Assembly: GCA_002368865.1 (NCBI GenBank)
Contig: DFDT01000035.1
Span: forward strand, 1-10,106
Direction of reading: 5' to 3'
DNA: 10,106 bases
DNA from: Lachnospiraceae bacterium UBA3821
GTDB taxonomy: Bacteria; Bacillota; Clostridia; Lachnospirales; Lachnospiraceae
The notes below the pieces were generated by a model. The model saw only the letters and a program-made list of their open reading frames with translations. It had not been told where the DNA came from and did not search any database. Positions 1 to 6,513 of this stretch are shown piece by piece (position 1 is the first letter of the stretch; each line of letters begins with the position of its first letter). A program made the position numbers and the translations under genes.

Positions 1-17
1 ACTGCAATCTTTTTCAT
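1..17 (-). CDS. Start of a truncated downstream gene (N-terminus only)
   Basis: An ATG at 17-15 overlaps the TGA stop (16-14) of the upstream DeoR gene in an ATGA arrangement. An AGGAG ribosome-binding site at 27-23 lies 5 nt before it. Only six residues are visible, MKKIAV, before the window ends. The same ATGA coupling joins the ribokinase and the first DeoR gene, so this is very likely a real, translationally coupled gene of the same locus. The N-terminus would fit many families, for example RpiB-type isomerases or NAD-dependent oxidoreductases, so no function is assigned. Confidence 0.6.
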
Positions 18-778
18 TCGGTCTCCTCATCGGCAATAATATAGTTCCCGGTACTAAGTACCGGTTCAATGGCTTTATCACAGATTACGGGCACTTCGCC
101 AAGTTCAAACACCTTGCACATGGTCGTTATGCCCATCTTGCTGCTGTCTGTGAGAATATACGAGCGACGCGAATTGCGCACCGCGATGCGCTTTTTTTCC
201 GCCTCTCTGTCATCCGGCGTGCTCATACCTGCCCGATCTGAAATACCGCTGATCCCGATGAACGCCTCGTCAAAAAAGTACTGGCGCAGCGCGTCATTCG
301 TCATCGTTCCGATCGTAGAGCCGGTGCTGACCTTGAGATTTCCTCCGAGAATAATGCAGGAAATATCATTGCTTTGCAGCTGCTGCATGCGCTGCGGCAC
401 CATCACATTCGTCGTTACGATCGTGACCTTTTTGTTCTGCAGATAAGGGAGCATGCACAAGACCGTGCTTCCTGAATCAAGGAAAATTGAATCCCCGTCT
501 TTTACAAAGGACGCCGCTTTTTTGGCTATGCGCTCCTTCTCATTGACATTGCGCTCTGTCTTGCTGCTGACAGGAACGTCGAAGGAGGTGCTGTGCTTCA
601 GGCAAACACCGCCGCCTCGCAGAAGTGTGATCTGGTCATTCGCTTCGAGTGCCTTAAGGTCTCTTCGTATCGTAGATTCTGATATATCCGGAATCTCCGC
701 CATCAGTGTATCAAGTGAGACCACTTCTCCACTTTCCAGAAGCTTTAACATCATCTGTTGTCTTTCAAACGGAATCAT
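14..778 (-). CDS. DeoR/GlpR-family transcriptional regulator (second paralog)
   Basis: This 254-residue protein has the usual DeoR-family length and layout. An N-terminal winged helix-turn-helix covers about residues 4-57, with the recognition helix SESTIRRDLKALE at 33-45. The C-terminal phosphosugar-sensing domain, of the ribose-5-phosphate-isomerase-like fold, carries LDSGST near 100-105, VVTTN-type strand residues near 120-124, GISGIS at 175-180 and TDSSKMG near 210-216. The family usually represses sugar operons and is released by a phosphorylated sugar. The ATG at 778 is preceded by a GAGGGGA-type ribosome-binding site. It is about 63% identical, by manual alignment, to the protein encoded at 1022-1780, and it overlaps the next gene by 4 nt. 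It probably has its own promoter, because a terminator-like hairpin (857-904) lies upstream. The family call is secure; the effector is unknown. Confidence 0.95.
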   Translation of the reverse strand: MIPFERQQMMLKLLESGEVVSLDTLMAEIPDISESTIRRDLKALEANDQITLLRGGGVCLKHSTSFDVPVSSKTERNVNEKERIAKKAASFVKDGDSIFLDSGSTVLCMLPYLQNKKVTIVTTNVMVPQRMQQLQSNDISCIILGGNLKVSTGSTIGTMTNDALRQYFFDEAFIGISGISDRAGMSTPDDREAEKKRIAVRNSRRSYILTDSSKMGITTMCKVFELGEVPVICDKAIEPVLSTGNYIIADEETE

Positions 779-807
779 TACATCCCCTCATTCTGATGCT
801 CATTCGC

Positions 808-834
808 ATCGTAACAAATCCCCTGTTTGTTCAA
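808..834 (-). promoter_or_regulatory. Candidate promoter immediately upstream of the second DeoR gene
   Basis: On the minus strand, TTGAAC (834-829) is followed 15 nt later by TACGAT (813-808). The -10 is preceded by TGT, an extended -10 context. A start near 801 would leave a short leader containing the gene's ribosome-binding site. The spacer is shorter than ideal. It lies downstream of the hairpin at 857-904, so it could keep the gene expressed if that hairpin terminates. Confidence 0.3.
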
Positions 835-856
835 CTATTCATGCAGCATGTAACGC

Positions 857-904
857 AAAAACCTGCCTGCAGGTTTTCATAATGAACTTCATGCAGGCAG
901 GTTT
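857..904 (-). terminator. 13-bp inverted repeat, probable intrinsic terminator after the first DeoR gene
   Basis: Arms 892-904 and 859-871 are a perfect 13-bp inverted repeat (AAACCTGCCTGCA / TGCAGGCAGGTTT) around a 20-nt loop. On the minus strand the second arm ends in five T (861-857). A second, mutually exclusive hairpin exists: AAAACCTG (877-870), loop CAGG, CAGGTTTT (865-858). It ends on the same T run. Both folds suit termination of the transcript from 1022-1780. The plus strand has only a short T run, so any reverse-direction termination would be weak. Another reading is a protein-binding site, because a candidate -10 (905-910) abuts the upstream arm. Confidence 0.65.
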
Positions 905-913
905 ATTATATCA
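905..913 (-). promoter_or_regulatory. Candidate extended -10 element
   Basis: The minus strand reads TGATATAAT (913-905), a perfect extended -10 (TGnTATAAT). No credible -35 is found 16-18 nt upstream. A start about 7 nt downstream would fall inside the first arm of the inverted repeat at 859-904, which would disrupt that hairpin in this transcript. The surroundings are AT-rich, so a chance match is possible. Confidence 0.25.
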
Positions 914-945
914 TAATTTTGCAATTTTTCGCTTAGTAACTGCTA

Positions 946-975
946 ATTATCAACAAATGGACTGGCTGATTTCAC
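946..975 (-). promoter_or_regulatory. Weak candidate promoter overlapped by an operator-like motif
   Basis: On the minus strand, GTGAAA (975-970) is followed after 18 nt by GATAAT (951-946), matching the SigA consensus at 4/6 and 5/6 positions. Its -35 lies inside the motif at 970-987 that is shared with the main operon promoter. A transcript from here would carry the 857-904 hairpin in its leader before reaching the second DeoR gene. Confidence 0.3.
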
Positions 976-987
976 TTTCTTTCATCA
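970..987. promoter_or_regulatory. Putative DeoR operator, copy upstream of the second DeoR gene
   Basis: The plus strand reads TTTCACTTTCTTTCATCA. It matches TTTCACTTTCTGTCATCA at 7669-7686, on the main operon promoter, at 17 of 18 positions. Some known DeoR-family operators, such as AgaR sites, are built from repeated TTTC-type half sites, which this resembles. The likely ligands are one or both DeoR proteins of this window (inference). Confidence 0.5.
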
Positions 988-1021
988 GAATTCCATACGA
1001 ACCGTCTCATGTCGCAGTTGT

Positions 1022-1780
1022 TTATTCCTCCGCCACGATGCAGCTTCCAGTTCCGAGAAAGGAGTCCATTTGCTTTTCACAGATCACCGGCACTTCTCCG
1101 GGCTCGAACACCTTACACATTGTCGTAACGCCGAACTTACTCGAATCCGCAAGAATGTATGCGCGTCTGGAGTTTCGCACTGCAATCTGTTTCTTCTGTG
1201 CTTCCTTCTCGTCCGGAGTATTCATGCCGGCGCGTTCGGAAATTCCGCTGATTCCGATAAACGCCCTATCAAAATAGTACTGCCTTAGCAGGTCATTCGT
1301 CATCGTTCCGTACGTCGAGCCTGCTTCAACCTGAAGGCTTCCGCCTAATATAATACAGCTGATCTTATCCAATTCGGGGAAACGCTGCATTTCCTGCGGT
1401 ACCATCAGATTGGTCGTTACAACCGTGATTTCTTTTCCCTGCAGAAATTCCAACATAAGAAGTACTGTGGTTCCGGAATCCAGAAAGACCGACTCTCCGT
1501 TTTTGATCAATGACGCTGCTTTGCGGGCGATCAGTCTCTTTTCTTCCACATGTTTGACAGCTTTTGCGCGAACAGGCTGTTCAAAGGACGTGCTCTCGAC
1601 AAGTCTGATTTTCCCGCCTCTTTGCATCACAATCTGTTCATCTTCCTCCAGGGCTTTCAGATCCCTTCGCAGGGTTGACTCCGATACTTCTCGAAAGTAC
1701 GTTAGCAGTTCTTCTAGTGTTGAAACTTTATCCTCTTCTATCAGCTTGTATATTTTCTGCTGTCTCTCAAATGGTATCAT
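1022..1780 (-). CDS. DeoR/GlpR-family transcriptional regulator (first paralog)
   Basis: This is a 252-residue DeoR-family repressor. The winged helix-turn-helix spans about residues 4-57 with recognition helix SESTLRRDLKALE (33-45). The effector domain shows LDSGTT (100-105), VVTTNL (120-125), LGG (145-147), GISGIS (176-181) and ADSSKFG (211-217). Its ATG overlaps the ribokinase TGA (ATGA, 1777-1780). There is no good Shine-Dalgarno close to the start; the nearest AAAGG is about 20 nt upstream, so translation probably depends on coupling to the ribokinase. Being the last gene before the 857-904 terminator-like hairpin, it is likely co-transcribed with the operon it controls. Its recognition helix differs from the second paralog at one residue (L versus I), which suggests shared or overlapping sites. 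The inducer is unknown but probably a phosphorylated sugar of this pathway. Confidence 0.95.
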   Translation of the reverse strand: MIPFERQQKIYKLIEEDKVSTLEELLTYFREVSESTLRRDLKALEEDEQIVMQRGGKIRLVESTSFEQPVRAKAVKHVEEKRLIARKAASLIKNGESVFLDSGTTVLLMLEFLQGKEITVVTTNLMVPQEMQRFPELDKISCIILGGSLQVEAGSTYGTMTNDLLRQYYFDRAFIGISGISERAGMNTPDEKEAQKKQIAVRNSRRAYILADSSKFGVTTMCKVFEPGEVPVICEKQMDSFLGTGSCIVAEE

Positions 1781-2697
1781 TTCTGACTCTGATTATACCT
1801 TTCTACTTCTTCCAGAACCGGCATGGAATCCTGTGCACCAAATCTGGAAATCGTAACTGCACTGCATCCCTGCGCAAATTCACACGCTTCTTCAAGGCCT
1901 TTTCCTTTGGTCAGCGCATAGGCAATGCCGCCTATATAGGAATCTCCCGCGCCGGTGGTCTCCACGACATTGGTCTTGCAAGGAGAGAAATAGCGGAATT
2001 TTCCTTCTGTATATAAGCCCGAGCCGTCTCCGCCCAGTGTCACAAGCCAGCTGTTTCCGAACTGATTGGCAAACGCTGCTGCTTGTTCTTCCACATTATC
2101 CTTGGTAATCACTTTGCCGCCGGCATAGAAGGACGCCTCTACCTCGTTTACCACGATCAGATCGCACGCCTTCATGCTTGCCTCTTCAATAGGAAGCGCC
2201 GGCGCAGCATTGAGAATCACACGGCATCCCGCTTTTTTGGCCGCTTCAATACTGTACTGGATGGTATCCATAGGGATTTCCATCTGCAGGATTACAATAT
2301 CACTCTCTGCCAAAAGATCCTCTGCCGCATCTACGTCTTCTCTGCTCACTGTAAAATTGGCGCCGCGAACCAGCGTCGCTGTGACAGATCCATCTTCTGT
2401 AGAATTGACCATGCCAAGGCCGCTGACTTTGTCAGAAATCCTGACATGAGAGGTATCAACGCCGTATTTGTTAAGCGATGAGAGAAGGAAATCTCCCATG
2501 GCGTCCTTGCCGACGCTGCCGACCATAAAGACGTCCGCTCCAAGTTTGGCCGCCTGTACGGCCTGGTTGGCGCCCTTTCCTCCACCGGCTACGACCGCAT
2601 CTTCTGCACCAAGCGTCTCACCTTTGACCGGGAAATGACTGACCTTAGTGATAATGTCAAAATTCAGGCTTCCAATTACTGTTATCTTGTCCTTCAT
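1777..2697 (-). CDS. rbsK: Ribokinase-type PfkB sugar kinase
   Basis: This 306-residue cytoplasmic kinase is the normal size for ribokinase and would phosphorylate the imported sugar with ATP. Visible motifs are GSLNFD (9-14), GGGKGANQAV (38-47, first PfkB signature), Glu140 in QMEIP, NAAPALP (163-169), VNEVEA (183-188), LGGDGS (221-226), and the second signature TTGAGDSY with the expected catalytic Asp252. The residues aligning with the sugar contacts of E. coli RbsK (Asn12, Asp14, Lys41, Asn44, Glu140) are present. The residue before TTGAGD is Glu246, where ribokinases usually have Asp near the monovalent-cation site. The ATG at 2697 was chosen because AAAGGGGAAGG precedes it; an in-frame TTG at 2718 lacks such a site. 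It overlaps the DeoR gene downstream. A related pentose or hexose substrate is possible, since no RbsD pyranase is visible. Confidence 0.9.
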   Translation of the reverse strand: MKDKITVIGSLNFDIITKVSHFPVKGETLGAEDAVVAGGGKGANQAVQAAKLGADVFMVGSVGKDAMGDFLLSSLNKYGVDTSHVRISDKVSGLGMVNSTEDGSVTATLVRGANFTVSREDVDAAEDLLAESDIVILQMEIPMDTIQYSIEAAKKAGCRVILNAAPALPIEEASMKACDLIVVNEVEASFYAGGKVITKDNVEEQAAAFANQFGNSWLVTLGGDGSGLYTEGKFRYFSPCKTNVVETTGAGDSYIGGIAYALTKGKGLEEACEFAQGCSAVTISRFGAQDSMPVLEEVERYNQSQK

Positions 2698-2699
2698 AA

Positions 2700-2710
2700 C
2701 CTTCCCCTTT
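2700..2710 (-). promoter_or_regulatory. Ribosome-binding site deciding the ribokinase start
   Basis: AAAGGGGAAGG lies directly before the ATG at 2697. The site falls inside the extension that would start from TTG at 2718, so the ATG is preferred. Confidence 0.75.
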
Positions 2711-2735
2711 AAGCACAAATAATAATGTATGGAAA

Positions 2736-2781
2736 TGGCACAATGCAGATATCATTATATGTCCGATCCTGCATTGTGCCA
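2736..2781. repeat. 13-20-13 inverted repeat between permease and ribokinase genes
   Basis: Arms 2769-2781 and 2736-2748 form a perfect 13-bp inverted repeat (TGGCACAATGCAG / CTGCATTGTGCCA on the minus strand) around a 20-nt loop, starting 10 nt after the permease stop. On the minus strand it is followed by ATTTCC, a poor T run, so it is not a good intrinsic terminator. The arms overlap the -35 and the start region of a candidate promoter. It could be an operator, or an mRNA stem-loop protecting the upstream transcript. Confidence 0.8.
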
Positions 2782-2782
2782 A
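2754..2782 (-). promoter_or_regulatory. Candidate internal promoter for ribokinase and DeoR
   Basis: The minus strand shows TTGGCA (2782-2777) and TATAAT (2759-2754) separated by exactly 17 nt, matching the SigA consensus at 5/6 and 6/6 positions. A start near 2747 would give a leader of about 50 nt before the ribokinase ATG. The -10 lies in the loop of the inverted repeat 2736-2781, so a protein bound to the arms would block or modulate it. Confidence 0.55.
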
Positions 2783-2791
2783 TCGTTGCAC

Positions 2792-3757
2792 TTATGCCTT
2801 CTTTCTAGCCATGAATGCTGCGATATCCTGTCTGATGAACTCAAAGTAAGAAGCTACGATGATGATGATACCGGTAACAACGTACTGCCAGAAGGAATCT
2901 ACGTTGATGACGACCATACCGACCTTCAGGACTGCCAGCATGAGCGCGCCAATGAATGTGCCGAGTGCTGTACCACGGCCGCCTGCCATACGGGTCCCGC
3001 CGATTGCTGCCGCTGCGATTGCATTGGTCTCATAACCGGCACCTGCGGTGGATTCTGCTGACCCCAGAGAAGCAAGCATAACAAGACCTGCAACTGCCGC
3101 GCAGACGCTGCAGATTGTGTACGCGATGAACTTGACTTTTCTGGTATTAACACCGGAGAGCTTTGCCGCTTCTTCATTTCCGCCTACTGCGTACAGATAA
3201 TCACCTGTGCGTGTTTTGGAAAGAATAATATGTGCAATCACGAAGACAATGATCATAACCAGCACGTAGAAACGAATGCCTGCGAACATCTTGCCGTTGA
3301 AGATGTTACGGAATGTATCCGGTACGTTGGTTACAGGCTGACCGCCTGTCCAGACATATGCAATACCACGATACAAGCTCATGGTGCCCAGCGTAGCGAT
3401 GAAGGGCTGGAGCTTGAGATAGGTAACGAGGAATCCATTGAAAATTCCAAGCACAACGCCGATCGCAAGGCCGAACAGAATAGCCAGGAAAGGATTCACG
3501 CCGTTTACCGTGAGGGTTGCGACGCCAATGCCGGTGATCGCAAATGTGCAGCCGATCGACAGGTCGATTCCGCCTGTGATGATCGCAAACATCATACCAA
3601 CTGCCAGAATTCCGTTCAGAACCATCTGCTGGAGGACAGTCAGAAACGTACGCCAGGTAAAGAATGCCGGATTCAGAATTGTAAAGAATACGGCCATGCC
3701 AAGGGTGGCAAGCAGAACCACCAGTTCTCTTTTATACTTATCAATTACATTACGCAT
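2792..3757 (-). CDS. Ribose-type sugar ABC transporter permease
   Basis: This 321-residue integral membrane protein belongs to the BPD_transp_2 (RbsC/AraH-type) family and forms the inner-membrane channel, probably as a homodimer. Hydrophobic segments run through the whole length, starting at about residues 12-29. Family motifs are GGIDLSIG (62-69), NGFLVTYLKLQPFIATLGTM (107-126), the cytoplasmic coupling region YAVGGNEEAAKLSGVN (189-204) and AIGGTRMAGGRGT (251-263). The ATG at 3757 has GGAGG 8 nt upstream and overlaps the ATPase stop by 8 nt, so the two genes are translationally coupled. Length and motifs are normal. Family membership is secure. The sugar cannot be read from the permease; ribose, allose, galactofuranose and inositol carriers share these motifs. 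Confidence 0.95.
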   Translation of the reverse strand: MRNVIDKYKRELVVLLATLGMAVFFTILNPAFFTWRTFLTVLQQMVLNGILAVGMMFAIITGGIDLSIGCTFAITGIGVATLTVNGVNPFLAILFGLAIGVVLGIFNGFLVTYLKLQPFIATLGTMSLYRGIAYVWTGGQPVTNVPDTFRNIFNGKMFAGIRFYVLVMIIVFVIAHIILSKTRTGDYLYAVGGNEEAAKLSGVNTRKVKFIAYTICSVCAAVAGLVMLASLGSAESTAGAGYETNAIAAAAIGGTRMAGGRGTALGTFIGALMLAVLKVGMVVINVDSFWQYVVTGIIIIVASYFEFIRQDIAAFMARKKA

Positions 3758-5264
3758 CCTGATTTCCTCCTATCGCATATTTGAGCAGTGTGTCTTCCAC
3801 AAAATCATTTTTGTCTGTCAGATTCGCCGTAATATCGCCCTCATGCATGACGATGATCCTGTCGCTGATTCCCATTACCTCAGGCAGCTCCGATGATACG
3901 ACGATCAGACTCTTTCCTTCTGCGACCATATCCTCCATCAGGCGGTAGATCTCTGCTTTTGCTGCAACGTCAACACCTTTTGTCGGCTCATCGAAAATGA
4001 TGATATCTGCTTCTGTAGACATCCATCTGGCGAGGATGACTTTCTGCTGGTTACCACCCGACATATTGACGGTCAGATAGTCCACACGGCGGGGATGTAC
4101 GTCCATCTCTTCAAAATAGCGCTCCGCATTCTTGATCTTCTTCTTTTCATCAGTGAAGATACCGGTCATGTATTTCTCAAGGCTGGAGATCGCCACATTT
4201 TCTGCATTGGTAGAAAGGTTCAGGAATCCCTGCGTCTTGCGGTCCTCAGGAATCAGGCCGATCCCGCCTTCCCGAAGTGCTTTGGTTGTATTCCAGGATG
4301 CAGGAATCTTTTTACCGTGGATCGTAACGGTTCCACCCATCAGTCGATCCGCGCCGAAGATGCCGCGCATGATCTCTGTTCTTCCTGCGCCGACAAGTCC
4401 ATAGAATCCCAGGATCTCGCCTTTGTGCAGTTCAAAATTAATATTTCTGAACTTGTCATCCAGGCCAGTGAGATTCTCGACTTTGAGAACGACTTCATCG
4501 GTCTGCGGAGAAGGTCTGAGACGGGACGCTACCGCTGCGACGTCGCGTCCGACCATTGCATGGATCAGCTCTTCGTGCGTCGTTTCCTTGATGTTCAGGG
4601 ATGTGATGTACTGGCCGTCGCGAAGAATGGAAGCCCTGTCACAGATCTGGAAGATTTCCTCCAGACGATGGCTGACATACAGGACTGTAACGCCATTCTT
4701 TTTCAGTTTTCTAATAACCTCAAACAGCGCGTCCACCTCTCTGAAAGTCAGCGAAGCAGTGGGCTCGTCGAGGGAAATGATGGTCGAATGATGATACAGA
4801 GCTCTTGCGATCGCCAGCATCTGCATCTGACCGGAAGTCAGGGTCGCAACAAGCGTCTCCGACTTGAATGTGCAGTTCAGTTCCTCTAAGATCGCATTTA
4901 CTTCCCTGTGCATTTTTCCAAAGTCGATCAAGAGTCCCTTTTTGGGCTCATAGCCAAGTGTAACGTTCTGGCCGACGGTCAAATCCTTGACGACCAGTGT
5001 CTCCTGATGCACTTTGGAAATCTTTCCCTCTACGATTGCCTGGTTGGGATCTCTGAATACGACTTTCTTGCCATGAAGAAGGACATCGCCCTCGTACTCC
5101 GGATACACGCCGTGCAAAATATTGAGCAGCGTGGATTTTCCTGCGCCGTTTTCACCAAGAAGTGCGTGTACTTCACCTTCCTCTACGGAAAACGATATAT
5201 CCTTCAGAACGTGTGCGCCGGGGAACCGTTTATTGATTTTTACAAATTCAACCGCTTTAGCCAA
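3750..5264 (-). CDS. Ribose-type sugar ABC transporter ATPase (two fused nucleotide-binding domains)
   Basis: At 504 residues this matches the RbsA/MglA class, with two ABC domains in one chain. Domain 1 has Walker A GENGAGKST (37-45), a Q-loop at Gln87, signature LTSGQ (142-146), Walker B ISLDEPTAS (163-171) and switch His199. Domain 2 has the degenerate Walker A typical of the family, GLVGAGRTE (289-297, Arg where Lys is usual), a canonical signature MSGGNQQK (401-408), Walker B IIFDEPTKGVD (422-432) and a serine pair instead of the switch His. Domain 1 therefore looks like the hydrolytic site. The signature in domain 1 is slightly unusual (LTSGQ rather than LSxGQ or LSxAQ). The start is TTG, fixed by a GGAGG 6 nt upstream; the next in-frame Met is residue 118. 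It energises the permease encoded just downstream. Confidence 0.95.
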   Translation of the reverse strand: MAKAVEFVKINKRFPGAHVLKDISFSVEEGEVHALLGENGAGKSTLLNILHGVYPEYEGDVLLHGKKVVFRDPNQAIVEGKISKVHQETLVVKDLTVGQNVTLGYEPKKGLLIDFGKMHREVNAILEELNCTFKSETLVATLTSGQMQMLAIARALYHHSTIISLDEPTASLTFREVDALFEVIRKLKKNGVTVLYVSHRLEEIFQICDRASILRDGQYITSLNIKETTHEELIHAMVGRDVAAVASRLRPSPQTDEVVLKVENLTGLDDKFRNINFELHKGEILGFYGLVGAGRTEIMRGIFGADRLMGGTVTIHGKKIPASWNTTKALREGGIGLIPEDRKTQGFLNLSTNAENVAISSLEKYMTGIFTDEKKKIKNAERYFEEMDVHPRRVDYLTVNMSGGNQQKVILARWMSTEADIIIFDEPTKGVDVAAKAEIYRLMEDMVAEGKSLIVVSSELPEVMGISDRIIVMHEGDITANLTDKNDFVEDTLLKYAIGGNQDA

Positions 5265-5270
5265 TTCGTT

Positions 5271-5275
5271 CCTCC
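5271..5275 (-). promoter_or_regulatory. Ribosome-binding site deciding a TTG start
   Basis: GGAGG lies 6 nt before the TTG at 5264. No ATG occurs in frame before the first Walker A motif, so this site supports initiation of the ATPase at a TTG codon. Confidence 0.8.
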
Positions 5276-5284
5276 TTTTACAAA

Positions 5285-5317
5285 GGACTGCAGCACGACG
5301 AAACAGTACTGCAGTCC
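5285..5317 (-). other. Stem-loop between binding-protein and ATPase genes
   Basis: A perfect 9-bp inverted repeat (GGACTGCAG / CTGCAGTCC, 5285-5293 and 5309-5317) surrounds a 15-nt loop in the 88-nt gap after the binding-protein stop. Only TTT follows on the minus strand before the next ribosome-binding site, so it is a weak terminator at best. Stem-loops here are known in other transporter operons to protect the binding-protein mRNA and give it excess over the membrane components. That role is inferred for this one. Confidence 0.65.
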
Positions 5318-5352
5318 CGCTTTCATTTCTGAGCAGAATCTTTAAGAATGAA

Positions 5353-6513
5353 TTACTTAGCTACGTATGCAGCGTCTGTCCAACCGATGATCTCTGCAGC
5401 GTCCTTGTCAACGTTCTCAGAATCGATCAGCGCCTGAGGAGTTGCAACGACGTGAGGCATTTCCTGTCCGGCCAGAACACGGAGTGTGCACTCTGTAGCA
5501 ACCTGTGCCATGTAGTAAGGGAAGGAATCAACTGTAGCGTCCAGCTTGCCTGCGCGAATGGAATCATATGCTTCGCCGATTCCGTCAACGCCGACTACAA
5601 GGATGTCAGCCTCTGCCTCTTCAACTGCCTCGACAACGCCAAGTGCCATATCGTCGTTATTGCAGAAGATGGCCTTCATATCGGGATACTGTGTGATCCA
5701 TGTGCTGGCCAGCTCTTTCGCCTTCTGGCGGTCCCAGTCAGCGTTCTGCTTTGCGACAACTTCAAGTCCGGAATTGTTCTCTGTGATCCAGTCTTCGAAC
5801 CCTGCTGTTCTCTCACGCGCTGCGAAAGCTTTTGCCATACCAATTACGATACCAACCTGGCCCTGGTCGCCGAGCTTATTGGAAATCCACTCTGCTGCCA
5901 GCTGTCCGTTCTGATATGCGTTAGGTCCTACATAGTAGTCAGCAATTGCGATCAGACCGTCGTTTACGTTGATAACCGGGATACCAGCTTCCTGTGCTTC
6001 CTCAACAGCCTGTGTAAGGTTGGAATCGGAAATCGGGCTCGCCATGATTGCTGCAAGGCCCTGGTTGGTCTGGTTCTGAACCATGGTCTGCTGACCGGTC
6101 TCGTCACCCTCGTCCGTGGTGGAATCGATTGTTACTTCGTACTCAATGCCCGCTGCCTTCACAGTCTCTGCTGCCTTCTCATAGCCGGACTGCAGTGTTC
6201 TCCAGAACTCGTTGGAGATGGACTTCTGTACGGCGCCAAGCTTAATTCCGTTCTCTACTGCAACTTCTGCGCCGTTCTTCTCTCTGACTTCTTCGATTGT
6301 CATTGCGCTGGGATCAGAATCAGGGTTGAACTCACCTGTTGCCTCTGTTGCTTCTGCATCGTCTGCAGGAGCCTCTGCTTCTGCCTCTCCCTCAGCTGTC
6401 TCTTCCGTCTCCTGTGCAGGCTCGGAAGAAGCTGCGCCGGTGGATCCGCCGCAAGCGGCAAGGCTCATCGCCATGGTCGCTGCTACCAGTAATGCAACTA
6501 CTTTTCTTTTCAT
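5353..6513 (-). CDS. Sugar-binding lipoprotein of a ribose-type ABC transporter
   Basis: This 386-residue protein starts with a lipoprotein signal peptide: MKRK, a hydrophobic stretch to about residue 17, and lipobox LAAC with Cys21. A long linker (about 22-65) rich in Glu, Ala and Thr would tether the domain to the outer face of the membrane. The rest is a Peripla_BP_4/RbsB-type bilobed fold. It has a first-strand motif IKLGAVQKSISNEFW (90-104), where NxFW is typical of ligand-stacking aromatics in this family, plus NVNDG (182-186), ADWDR (258-262), AIFCNNDDMALG (281-292) and VVGVDGIGEA (306-315). The ADWDR to NNDDMA region and the GVDG loop resemble ribose- and allose-binding proteins. The ATG at 6513 has GGAGG 6 nt upstream. 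It supplies substrate to the permease-ATPase pair downstream. Substrate unproven. Confidence 0.95.
   Translation of the reverse strand: MKRKVVALLVAATMAMSLAACGGSTGAASSEPAQETEETAEGEAEAEAPADDAEATEATGEFNPDSDPSAMTIEEVREKNGAEVAVENGIKLGAVQKSISNEFWRTLQSGYEKAAETVKAAGIEYEVTIDSTTDEGDETGQQTMVQNQTNQGLAAIMASPISDSNLTQAVEEAQEAGIPVINVNDGLIAIADYYVGPNAYQNGQLAAEWISNKLGDQGQVGIVIGMAKAFAARERTAGFEDWITENNSGLEVVAKQNADWDRQKAKELASTWITQYPDMKAIFCNNDDMALGVVEAVEEAEADILVVGVDGIGEAYDSIRAGKLDATVDSFPYYMAQVATECTLRVLAGQEMPHVVATPQALIDSENVDKDAAEIIGWTDAAYVAK

Noticed and set aside
2698..2718. Longer ribokinase starting at TTG 2718
   Set aside because: The strong purine-rich ribosome-binding site lies inside this extension and directly precedes the ATG at 2697, after which the canonical ribokinase N-terminus begins.
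2736..2781. Inverted repeat as an intrinsic terminator ending the operon after the permease
   Set aside because: Only TTT then CC follows the stem on the minus strand; a promoter-operator or stabilising stem explains it better.
5122..6492. Long plus-strand open frame (456 codons) opposite the binding-protein and ATPase genes
   Set aside because: It runs antisense to two clearly recognised genes, has a Cys/Leu/Ser-rich composition with no motif, and lacks a good ribosome-binding site; it is a codon-bias shadow.
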